5,664 bases of DNA from Betaproteobacteria bacterium (GTDB lineage Bacteria > Pseudomonadota > Gammaproteobacteria > Burkholderiales > Burkholderiaceae_C), in assembly GCA_005882155.1 (NCBI GenBank), contig VBCQ01000298.1:1-5664 (forward strand), in the 5' to 3' direction. Shown in pieces: positions 1-4,829 of the stretch (position 1 is its first letter; each line of letters starts with the position of its first letter). Position numbers and translations under genes: made by a program. Under the pieces are notes generated by a model. It was not told the DNA's origin and ran no database searches. It saw only the letters and a list, made by a program, of their open reading frames with translations.

Positions 1-411
1 CGCATTTCGCTCGGCATCAAGCAGCTCGACAGCGATCCGTTCACGAGCTACACCTCGGTCAACGACCGCGGGCAAATCGTCAGCGGCAAGGTCAAGAGCG
101 TCGACCCGCGTGGCGCCGAGATCCAGCTCACCGACGACGTCACCGGCTACCTGCGCGCTTCCGAAATCAGCCGCGACCGCGTCGAAGACGCACGCAACAT
201 GCTGAAGGAAGGCGACGAAGTCTCGGCACTGATCATCAACATCGATCGCAAGACGCGTTCGATCCAGTTGTCGATCAAGGCCAAGGACAACGCCGACCAG
301 CAGGAAGCGATGCAGCGCCTGTCGCAAAGCAACGAGCGCGAGACGGCCGGAACGACGAGCCTCGGCGCATTGCTGCGCGCGAAGCTCGACAACCAGAAGG
401 ACAACGGCTGA
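1..411 (+). CDS. rpsA: 30S ribosomal protein S1, C-terminal part (5' truncated by window edge)
   Basis: The frame is open from base 1 to a TGA at 409-411 and gives the last 136 residues of ribosomal protein S1. S1 binds mRNA on the 30S subunit and helps initiation on messages with weak Shine-Dalgarno sequences. The fragment opens with the end of the fifth S1 repeat (ISLGIKQL, then DPF). A complete final S1 (OB-fold) domain follows at about residues 24-94, with the landmarks GKVKSVDPRGA, GYLRASEISRDRVEDA and GDEV...IDRKTRSIQLS. The same order is seen in the last repeat of E. coli S1. A hydrophilic tail then ends in LGALLRAKLDNQKDNG. S1 proteins usually have six repeats and roughly 560 residues, so most of the gene lies to the left. 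The rpsA-ihfB order is a classic proteobacterial neighbourhood. Nothing looks broken, and the identification is secure. Confidence 0.96.
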   Translation, partial: RISLGIKQLDSDPFTSYTSVNDRGQIVSGKVKSVDPRGAEIQLTDDVTGYLRASEISRDRVEDARNMLKEGDEVSALIINIDRKTRSIQLSIKAKDNADQQEAMQRLSQSNERETAGTTSLGALLRAKLDNQKDNG

Positions 412-532
412 CGTGGACCACCCCCGAAGCGCCTTCGGCGCTCCCCCTCAAGGGGGCGCTGCCAGCGGACCGGCAAAGCCGGATCCGCGGCAGCCGCTTG
501 ATGGCCCGGGGGCCTGAACAGGCCGACACCGC
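412..532. repeat. Intergenic block of nested GC-rich inverted repeats (REP-like palindromic element)
   Basis: This is the whole rpsA-ihfB gap and it has no credible ORF. It contains a chain of perfect or near-perfect hairpins. The first is AGCGCC/GGCGCT (428-433 with 437-442, loop TTC). The second is CCCCCT/AGGGGG (443-448 with 451-456). The third and strongest pairs 465-474 with 478-488: 10 bp around an AAA loop, with one bulged A at 483. A small GCGGC/GCCGC arm follows (487-491 with 493-497), then GGCCC/GGGCC (503-507 with 510-514) and GGCCTG/CAGGCC (511-516 with 519-524). GGCGCT occurs again at 455-460, so the first arm has two possible partners. None is followed by a T run, so these are not standard terminators. 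I recall very similar strings between genes in other Burkholderiales, which suggests a dispersed element. That is memory, not a search result. No IHF consensus site or convincing sigma-70 promoter was seen here. Confidence 0.7.
503..532 (+). promoter_or_regulatory. Hairpin next to the ihfB start codon; no clear Shine-Dalgarno
   Basis: The inverted repeat GGCCTG-AA-CAGGCC spans 511-524 and ends 8 bases before the ihfB ATG at 533. It covers the stretch where a ribosome binding site would lie. The only purine-rich piece nearby is AGG at 520-522, weak and 10 bases from the start, and it is inside the right arm of this hairpin. The left arm (511-514) can pair instead with 503-507, so two mutually exclusive folds exist. 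An effect on ihfB translation is inference only. IHF synthesis is autoregulated in E. coli, but by a different, transcriptional route. Confidence 0.35.
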
Positions 533-862
533 ATGACTCGTTCGGACCTCGTGGCCCAGCTGGCTGAGCGATTCAGCCAGCTGACCCACCGCGACACCGA
601 GTTCGCGGTGAAGACGATCCTCGACGCGATGTCCGACGCGCTTGCGCGCGGGCATCGCATCGAGATCCGCGGTTTCGGCAGCTTCTCGATCAACCGCCGG
701 CCGCCGCGGGTGGGGCGCAATCCCCGCTCGGGCGAGCAGGTGGTGATCCCCGAGAAGCTGGTTCCGCACTTCAAGCCGGGCAAGGCGCTGCGCGAGTCGG
801 TCGATGCCCAGGTGCCGATCGACGACACGCCGCTCGAGAAGCCCGTTCAAACGGGCACCTGA
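533..862 (+). CDS. ihfB: Integration host factor subunit beta
   Basis: Encodes a 109-residue DNABII protein that pairs with IhfA to bend DNA sharply in recombination, replication and sigma-54 promoter activation. The ATG at 533 is chosen because MTRSDL is the conserved IHF-beta amino terminus. Visible landmarks are the N-terminal helices (residues 2-38, including the VKTILDAM stretch) and the IEIRGFGSF strand (43-51). The DNA-binding arm is RPPRVGRNPRSGE (56-68), with Pro64 at the tip, the residue that intercalates into DNA in this family. Glu44 and Arg46 match the positions known in E. coli IHF-beta to contribute to sequence recognition, which favours IhfB over HU. The tail after residue 90 makes it longer than the 94-residue E. 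coli protein; I recall such tails in Betaproteobacterial homologues. It lies downstream of rpsA as in many proteobacteria. It lacks an obvious Shine-Dalgarno, and its last codons form a hairpin (841-856). Confidence 0.96.
   Translation: MTRSDLVAQLAERFSQLTHRDTEFAVKTILDAMSDALARGHRIEIRGFGSFSINRRPPRVGRNPRSGEQVVIPEKLVPHFKPGKALRESVDAQVPIDDTPLEKPVQTGT
841..856. other. Perfect inverted repeat at the end of ihfB
   Basis: GCCCGTT (841-847) and AACGGGC (850-856) are exact reverse complements around CA. In RNA this would be a 6-bp stem with a TCAA loop. It lies inside the last ihfB codons and ends 3 bases before the stop codon (860-862). No T run follows, so it is not a typical intrinsic terminator. It could act as a 3'-end stabilising or processing structure between ihfB and lapA, or be coincidental in GC-rich DNA. 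Confidence 0.35.
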
Positions 863-923
863 TCCGTCTGTCCGATCCCATCGCGATCTTCAATGGGCCA
901 CTAGAATTCGCCCGGGAGATGCG
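863..923 (+). promoter_or_regulatory. ihfB-lapA spacer with the lapA ribosome binding site
   Basis: This 61-base spacer carries GGGAG at 914-918, five bases before the ATG at 924. That decides the lapA start: the in-frame upstream ATG at 804 would overlap ihfB and add 40 residues unlike the LapA family, and the ATG at 919 is in another frame. TAGAAT at 902-907 resembles a -10 box, but no -35-like hexamer lies 16-18 bases upstream, so a promoter is not supported. CCCAT/ATGGG (877-881 with 893-897) could form a weak stem with an 11-base loop. Confidence 0.6.
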
Positions 924-1238
924 ATGCGGTTTTTTGTCTGGCTCTTTCGAGCCTTCGTTTTTTTTGCCCTGTTCGCCTTCGCACTGAACAACCAGCACGA
1001 CGCAAGCGTGAAGTGGTTCTTCGGTCAGGAGTGGCGCGCGCCGATGGTATTCATCGTGCTCGCCGCATTCGGCCTCGGATGCGCCTTCGGCGTCTTCGCG
1101 ATGGTGCCGAGCTGGTGGCGACATTGGCGCGTGGCGCGCCGCGTGCAGCCCGCCTCCGCCATCCCCGACACGGGCTTCGCGCTGGCACCCGCAGCGCCCG
1201 ACACCGCGCCCGAGCATCCGCCCCGCGATGGACTTTGA
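924..1238 (+). CDS. lapA: LapA-domain inner-membrane protein (DUF1049 family)
   Basis: Encodes 104 residues of the lipopolysaccharide assembly protein A family, an inner-membrane protein made together with LapB. Two hydrophobic segments are visible, at about residues 3-21 and 40-61. They are joined by the short loop NNQHDASVKWFFGQEWRAP, which follows the family pattern of Asn, a Val-x-(aromatic) strand and a W-x-A-P entry into the second helix. GLGCAFGV in helix 2 matches the small-residue stretch typical of the family. A basic WWRHWRVARR segment follows, consistent with a cytoplasmic face, and then an Ala/Pro-rich tail. Start chosen from GGGAG at 914-918. The 3' end overlaps lapB by 11 bases, the arrangement expected of a coupled pair. 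In E. coli LapA works with LapB in controlling LPS synthesis, but its exact role is poorly defined. A T8 run and a small hairpin lie early in the gene (940-965). Confidence 0.85.
   Translation: MRFFVWLFRAFVFFALFAFALNNQHDASVKWFFGQEWRAPMVFIVLAAFGLGCAFGVFAMVPSWWRHWRVARRVQPASAIPDTGFALAPAAPDTAPEHPPRDGL
940..965 (+). terminator. Terminator-like hairpin plus T8 run inside lapA (candidate)
   Basis: GGCTC (940-944) and GAGCC (949-953) form a 5-bp stem with a TTTC loop. TTCG and then eight consecutive T (958-965) follow. The T8 is the longest T run I noticed in an otherwise GC-rich window, and a T6 run lies just before the hairpin (930-935). The layout is that of a short intrinsic terminator, placed 16 bases after the start of the lapA coding sequence. 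The stem is short, and the runs also encode Phe and Val codons of the first membrane helix, so codon need alone could explain them. Confidence 0.3.
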
Positions 1239-2388
1239 CCTTCAATGGCTGCTGCTCGGCTTGCCGGTGGCGTTCGCCTTCGGCTGGCTCGCCTCGCGGC
1301 TCGACCTGCGGCAATGGAAGCGCGAGCAGCGCGAATCGCCGACGGCGTATTTCAAGGGCCTGAACCTGCTGCTCAACGAACAGCAGGACAAGGCGATCGA
1401 CGCTTTCATCGAGGCGGTTCAGCACGACCCTGACACCTCGGACCTGCACTTCGCGCTCGGCAACTTGTTTCGCCGCCGCGGCGAATACGAGCGCGCCGTG
1501 CGTGTGCACCAGCACCTGTTGAATCGCGGTGATCTTCCGGCCGCCGAGCGCGACCGCGCACAGCATGGACTCGCGCAGGATTACATGAAGGCCGGACTGC
1601 TCGACCGCGCCGAAGAGGCGTGGCACGCGCTGGCAGGGACCGCCTTCGACACCGAGGCGCGGCTTGCCTTGCTGACCTTGCACGAGCGATCGCGCGACTG
1701 GCGCGCCGCGGTTGACGACGCACAGAAGCTCGAGCGCAGCAGCGCCACCGGATCGTACGCATCGCGCATCGCGCACTACTGGTGCGAGCTCGCGCTCGAG
1801 GCCGATGCAAAGCAGCAGACCGCCGACGCCGACGAGGCGCTGCGCAACGCGCGCGAGGCCGCACCGCAGGCTTCGCGGCCGATCGTGCTTGCCGGTGAGC
1901 GTGCACGCGCCGCTGGCGACCATGCGCAAGCGGTGCAGCACTGGCGAGCGTTTCTTGCCGCGCACCCGGCTTCATTCAACCTCGTCGCGCGCGACTACGC
2001 GAGCAGCGCGCTGGCGATCGGCGACCAGGCCGCGGCATTGGCCGAGCTGCAGGCGTTGTACCAGCGCGCGCCGTCGCTGGACCTGCTGGCCGCGATGGCA
2101 CTCATCGACACCGACGCCTGCGCGCAGCGCCGCCGCGTCGCGACGCACCTGCAGCAGCACGCGAGCCTGTCGGCCGCGCGCGAGCTGCTGAGCTTGCGCG
2201 TGGCCGCAGGCAACTCACCCGACGACGCCGAAGTGCCGCTCATCGCAGCGGCGATCTCGCGCGCTGCCGCGCCGCTGCAGCGCTACCGCTGCGCCGCGTG
2301 CGGCTTCGAAGCGCAACACTATTTCTGGCAATGTCCCGGCTGCCTGAACTGGGACAGCTACCCGCCGCAACGACTGGAGGAGCTCTGA
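1228..2388 (+). CDS. lapB: LapB, membrane-anchored TPR/rubredoxin regulator of LPS synthesis
   Basis: Encodes 386 residues, close to the usual LapB (YciM) length of about 390. In E. coli LapB is anchored in the inner membrane facing the cytoplasm. It delivers LpxC, the committed enzyme of lipid A synthesis, to the protease FtsH and thereby balances LPS against phospholipid. Visible here: a hydrophobic N-terminal helix (residues 5-22) followed by basic residues (RQWKREQR), and TPR-like helical repeats starting at SPTAYFKGLNLLLNEQQDKA (37-56). The repeats continue as ALGNLFRRRGEYERAV (76-91) and YMKAGLLDRAEEAW. A C-terminal zinc/rubredoxin-like knuckle has Cys355, Cys358, Cys369 and Cys372 (CAAC ... 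CPGC-x-x-W), so all four metal ligands are present. The ATG lies inside lapA and has no good Shine-Dalgarno of its own, which suggests translational coupling to lapA. The TGA shares one base with the next start codon. The identification is strong. Confidence 0.93.
   Translation: MDFDLQWLLLGLPVAFAFGWLASRLDLRQWKREQRESPTAYFKGLNLLLNEQQDKAIDAFIEAVQHDPDTSDLHFALGNLFRRRGEYERAVRVHQHLLNRGDLPAAERDRAQHGLAQDYMKAGLLDRAEEAWHALAGTAFDTEARLALLTLHERSRDWRAAVDDAQKLERSSATGSYASRIAHYWCELALEADAKQQTADADEALRNAREAAPQASRPIVLAGERARAAGDHAQAVQHWRAFLAAHPASFNLVARDYASSALAIGDQAAALAELQALYQRAPSLDLLAAMALIDTDACAQRRRVATHLQQHASLSAARELLSLRVAAGNSPDDAEVPLIAAAISRAAAPLQRYRCAACGFEAQHYFWQCPGCLNWDSYPPQRLEEL
2376..2380 (+). promoter_or_regulatory. 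Ribosome binding site of rfaE1/hldA
   Basis: GGAGG at 2376-2380 lies seven bases before the ATG at 2388, within the last codons of lapB. It selects this start over the in-frame upstream ATG at 2298, which would add 30 residues read out of frame from the LapB zinc knuckle. Confidence 0.8.
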
Positions 2389-3323
2389 TGACCGCCATCG
2401 TCAGCCGCGAGAAACTGGCGAAGGCACGCGTGCTGGTGGTCGGCGACGCGATGCTCGACCGCTACTGGTTCGGCGCGGTCGAGCGCATCTCGCCCGAGGC
2501 GCCGGTGCCGATCGTCCGCGTCGATCGCGAAGAAGAGCGCTTGGGCGGTGCAGCCAATGTCGCACTGAACGTCAAGGTGCTGGGTGCACAAGCGACCCTG
2601 CTCACCGTGGTCGGCGACGACGAGCCGGGGCGCAAGCTGCGTCGCCTGCTGGAACGCCAAGGCGTCGCAACCGTGCTCGGAGAAGACCCGCAGCTCTACA
2701 CGATCGTCAAGCTGCGCGTCATCGGCCGCTCGCAGCAGCTCATTCGCGTCGACTTCGAGAACCTGCCCGACCACGAGGTGCTGGCCGGCATGTTGAGCCG
2801 CTACGAGCAAGCGCTGCCGGTTCACGACGCGGTGCTGTTCTCCGACTACGGCAAGGGCGGCCTCACGCACATCCCACGCATGATCGAGCTCGCGAACGCC
2901 GCGAAGAAGCCGGTGCTGATCGACCCCAAGGGCCACGACTACAGCCGCTACGAAGGCGCCACCGTCATTACGCCGAACCGCGCCGAGTTGGCGCAGGTGA
3001 TCGGCGGCTGGAGCGGCGAAGCGCAACTGCACGAGCGTGCACAGGCGCTGCGGCGGCAGCATGGCGTGGCCGGTCTGCTGCTCACGCGCTCCGAGGAAGG
3101 CATGTCGCTGTTCGACGATGCCGGCCATGTTCAGGTGCCGGCGCAGGCACGCGAGGTGTTCGACGTCACGGGAGCCGGCGACACCGTTATCGCGACACTG
3201 GCGGCGATGCTCGCGAGCGGCCTCTCCTTGCGCGACGCGATGCCGATCGCTAATCGCGCCGGCGGCATCGTCGTCGGCAAGTTCGGCACCGCCGCCGTCA
3301 GTTACGAGGAGTTGTTCGAATGA
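2388..3323 (+). CDS. rfaE1: D-glycero-beta-D-manno-heptose-7-phosphate kinase (HldA / RfaE1)
   Basis: Encodes a 311-residue PfkB/ribokinase-family sugar kinase of the cytoplasm. It phosphorylates D-glycero-beta-D-manno-heptose 7-phosphate at C1 with ATP, an early step toward the ADP-heptose of the LPS inner core. Motifs in order: VVGDAMLDRYWFG (17-29), SPEAPVP (35-41), the substrate-loop motif LGGAANVA (52-59), SDYGKGG, DPKG (179-182) and TPNRAE (195-200). The PfkB signature DVTGAGD follows at 259-265, with Asp265 the expected catalytic base. The length equals the kinase domain alone. E. coli HldE is a fusion with a nucleotidyltransferase domain (about 477 residues), and here the protein ends right after the kinase fold. 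A separate adenylyltransferase (HldC/RfaE2) should therefore exist elsewhere in the genome. The start codon overlaps the lapB stop (TGATG), and the stop lies within the rfaD start (ATGA), so it is translationally coupled on both sides. Confidence 0.94.
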   Translation: MTAIVSREKLAKARVLVVGDAMLDRYWFGAVERISPEAPVPIVRVDREEERLGGAANVALNVKVLGAQATLLTVVGDDEPGRKLRRLLERQGVATVLGEDPQLYTIVKLRVIGRSQQLIRVDFENLPDHEVLAGMLSRYEQALPVHDAVLFSDYGKGGLTHIPRMIELANAAKKPVLIDPKGHDYSRYEGATVITPNRAELAQVIGGWSGEAQLHERAQALRRQHGVAGLLLTRSEEGMSLFDDAGHVQVPAQAREVFDVTGAGDTVIATLAAMLASGLSLRDAMPIANRAGGIVVGKFGTAAVSYEELFE

Positions 3324-4312
3324 AGGTCGTCGTGACCGGTGCGGCCGGGATGATCGGCAGCAACCTCGTGCATGGCCTGAACGCCGTCGGCATCGACGAC
3401 GTGATCGCCGTCGACGACCTGACCGATGGGCCCAAGTACCGCAACCTGCTCGGCGCGCAACTCAGCGACTACTTCGATCGCAGCGACTTCTACGCGCGCT
3501 TCGCGAAGGGCGAGTTCGGCCATGTCGATGTCGTGCTGCATGAAGGCGCCTGCTCCGACACGATGGAGCACGACGGTCGCTACATGCTCGACACCAACTA
3601 CCGCTGCTCGAAAGACTTGCTCGACGCCTGCCAGGCCCAGGGCACGCGGCTGCTGTACGCGTCGTCGGCAGCGACTTACGGCGGCAGCGCATCGTTCCGC
3701 GAAGAGCCGGTGTTCGAGCAGCCGCTCAATGTCTACGGCTACTCGAAGCTACTGTTCGACAACGTCGTGCGCCGCGCGTTGCCGGCGGCCGGTACGCAGA
3801 TCGCGGGCTTTCGCTACTTCAACGTCTACGGTCCGCGCGAGCAGCACAAGGGCCGCATGGCGTCGGTCGCTTTCCATCACTTCAGTCAGATTCGCGAGAC
3901 CGGCCGCGTCAAGCTGTTCGGCGACTACGGCGGTTATGCGGCGGGCGAGCAATCGCGCGACTTCGTCTTCGTCGACGATGTGGTCGCGGTCAACCTGTGG
4001 TTCATCCAGAACCCGCAGGCGAGCGGCATCTTCAACCTCGGCAGCGGGCGCGCGCAGCCGTTCAACGACGTGGCGCTTGCGACCGTCAACGCATCGCGCG
4101 CACTGAAGGGCGAACCGGCCCTGCCGTTGAGCAAGCTGGTGCAGCAAGGGCTGATCGAGTACACCCCGTTTCCCGCTGCGCTCGTCGGCAAGTACCAGTG
4201 CTTCACGCAGGCCGACCTGACGCGGCTTCGCGCCGTCGGCTGCCAGCATGCCTTCGCCGACGTGGCGAGCGGCGTGCAGCGCTATGTGACGTGGCTCGAC
4301 CGTCAGACCTGA
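3320..4312 (+). CDS. rfaD: ADP-L-glycero-D-manno-heptose 6-epimerase (HldD / RfaD)
   Basis: Encodes a 330-residue short-chain dehydrogenase/reductase-type epimerase. It converts ADP-D-glycero-D-manno-heptose to the L-glycero form, the donor used by heptosyltransferases for the LPS inner core. It is a cytoplasmic, NADP-dependent enzyme. The Rossmann motif TGAAGMIGSN lies at residues 6-15. HEGACSDT (74-81) and YASSAATYGG (113-122) match E. coli HldD closely. The catalytic YxxxK is Tyr139/Lys143 in NVYGYSK, and the second lysine important in E. coli (Lys178) corresponds to Lys177 in PREQHKG. FNLGSGRAQPF and FTQADLTRLRAVG are further signatures. Between these two lies a longer loop than in E. coli (around ALPLSKLVQQG), which I recall from Betaproteobacterial homologues. 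Its Shine-Dalgarno, GAGGAG at 3306-3311, is inside rfaE1, eight bases before the ATG. It completes the lapA-lapB-rfaE1-rfaD unit. The family assignment is unambiguous. Confidence 0.96.
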   Translation: MKVVVTGAAGMIGSNLVHGLNAVGIDDVIAVDDLTDGPKYRNLLGAQLSDYFDRSDFYARFAKGEFGHVDVVLHEGACSDTMEHDGRYMLDTNYRCSKDLLDACQAQGTRLLYASSAATYGGSASFREEPVFEQPLNVYGYSKLLFDNVVRRALPAAGTQIAGFRYFNVYGPREQHKGRMASVAFHHFSQIRETGRVKLFGDYGGYAAGEQSRDFVFVDDVVAVNLWFIQNPQASGIFNLGSGRAQPFNDVALATVNASRALKGEPALPLSKLVQQGLIEYTPFPAALVGKYQCFTQADLTRLRAVGCQHAFADVASGVQRYVTWLDRQT

Positions 4313-4391
4313 GAGCCGCGCGGCGCGTCAACTGCATCGCGTCGCGGCCCGTTGAATCGGTCCGGATCCACTTCCGTTCAAAGGACACCTC
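4313..4391 (+). promoter_or_regulatory. rfaD-comEA spacer with the comEA ribosome binding site
   Basis: This 79-base gap is the first real break in the tight gene run. AAGGA at 4381-4385 lies six bases before the ATG at 4392 and fixes that start. A 10-base palindrome GCCGCGCGGC (4315-4324) sits just after the rfaD stop but has no loop room and no T run, so it is not a terminator. TTGAAT at 4352-4357 looks like a -35 box, but no -10 match lies at the right distance. Whether the next gene has its own promoter is undecided. Confidence 0.5.
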
Positions 4392-4778
4392 ATGTTCAAG
4401 ACTCTCGTGGCCACCTTGCTGGCCTTGTTCACTGCACTCGCTTTCGCAGCCTCCGTCGATGTCAACAAGGCCACACAGGCCGAGCTCGAAGCGATCAAGG
4501 GCATCGGCCCGGCCATCGCGACCAAGATCCTCGACGAGCGCAAGAAAGGCACGTTCAAGGACTGGAACGATCTCGTCGGGCGCGTCAAGGGCGTCGGCCC
4601 GGGCAGCGCCGCCAAGCTCTCGGCCGAGGGCTTGACGGTCAACGGCGTTGCCTACACGGCCGCTGCGGCCAAGCCCGCAGCGTCCAAGCCGGCGGCGTCC
4701 ATGGCGGCAGCATCCAAGCCTGCAGCGTCGAAGCCGGCCGCCTCGAAAGCGTCCGACGCGAAGGCCGCCAAGAAGTAA
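4392..4778 (+). CDS. comEA: Secreted ComEA-like helix-hairpin-helix DNA-binding protein
   Basis: Encodes 128 residues. The N terminus is a textbook Sec signal peptide: Lys3, a hydrophobic core at residues 5-18, and a likely cut after AFA (Ala19). The mature part begins with VDVNKATQAEL and contains two helix-hairpin-helix motifs, with hairpins GIG at 37-39 and GVG at 67-69. This is the ComEA layout. In naturally competent bacteria ComEA binds incoming double-stranded DNA in the periplasm and helps pull it inward. The HhH pair occupies about residues 24-85. From residue 94 the protein turns into a basic low-complexity tail of (K)PAAS pentapeptides ending in KAAKK, with eight lysines and one acidic residue. 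Many short ComEA proteins stop soon after the HhH pair, so the tail is an add-on. A role in DNA uptake is inferred from family; the window holds no other competence gene. It has its own strong ribosome binding site and ends before a hairpin terminator. Confidence 0.85.
   Translation: MFKTLVATLLALFTALAFAASVDVNKATQAELEAIKGIGPAIATKILDERKKGTFKDWNDLVGRVKGVGPGSAAKLSAEGLTVNGVAYTAAAAKPAASKPAASMAAASKPAASKPAASKASDAKAAKK
4671..4745 (+). repeat. Five in-frame 15-bp repeats encoding (K/M)(P/A)AAS in the ComEA-like tail
   Basis: Five consecutive 15-base units (4671, 4686, 4701, 4716, 4731) encode KPAAS, KPAAS, MAAAS, KPAAS, KPAAS (residues 94-118). The middle unit is changed at its first two codons. Third-position differences between units show that the repeat is not freshly duplicated at the DNA level. 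Such Lys-Pro-Ala tails resemble those of histone H1-like and AlgP-type bacterial proteins and suggest a flexible, nucleic-acid-binding segment. Confidence 0.85.
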
Positions 4779-4802
4779 TCGCAGCTTCGCCTCTCGACGC
4801 GC

Positions 4803-4829
4803 ACAACGCCCCGCATCGCGGGGCGTTGT
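4803..4829. terminator. Hairpin terminator between converging genes
   Basis: A perfect 12-bp stem (4803-4814 with 4818-4829, core CGCCCCGC/GCGGGGCG) closes on an ATC loop. It lies 24 bases after the comEA-like stop and directly abuts the stop codon of the leftward patatin gene (4830-4832). It is the only good terminator stem in the gap and probably serves both strands. The T-rich trail is weak on the plus strand (TTCATAT after the stem) and absent on the minus strand, so its efficiency may be modest. Confidence 0.8.

Noticed and set aside
443..456. CCCCCT/AGGGGG stem as the rpsA terminator
   Set aside because: The stem is followed by GC-rich sequence without a T run and belongs to a larger palindromic block.
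412..532. IHF binding site for ihfB autoregulation
   Set aside because: I looked for WATCAA-N4-TTR on both strands. The closest stretch (near 496-508, reverse strand) misses the TTR half and the W.
275..850. 191-codon minus-strand open frame spanning the rpsA end, the gap and ihfB
   Set aside because: It crosses two genuine genes and a palindromic spacer, with no family resemblance. It is a high-GC shadow.
902..907. TAGAAT as a -10 promoter box before lapA
   Set aside because: No -35-like hexamer at 16-18 bases upstream; a single near-match hexamer is expected by chance.
1051..1965. Long open frame on the minus strand (304 codons) across lapA/lapB
   Set aside because: It is antisense to the well-supported lapB frame, has Arg/Ala/Gly-rich composition without recognisable motifs, and is the expected shadow of a GC-rich gene.
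2358..3128. 256-codon open frame on the minus strand across rfaE1
   Set aside because: It lies opposite a clear PfkB kinase with all motifs intact and no recognisable domain appears in the antisense translation.
4352..4380. Possible sigma-70 promoter (TTGAAT) for the comEA-like gene
   Set aside because: No A/T-rich -10 sequence follows at the right spacing.
4671..4745. Tandem repeat as a CRISPR array or minisatellite outside genes
   Set aside because: The 15-base units are in frame inside a coding region, have no spacers and encode a low-complexity protein tail.
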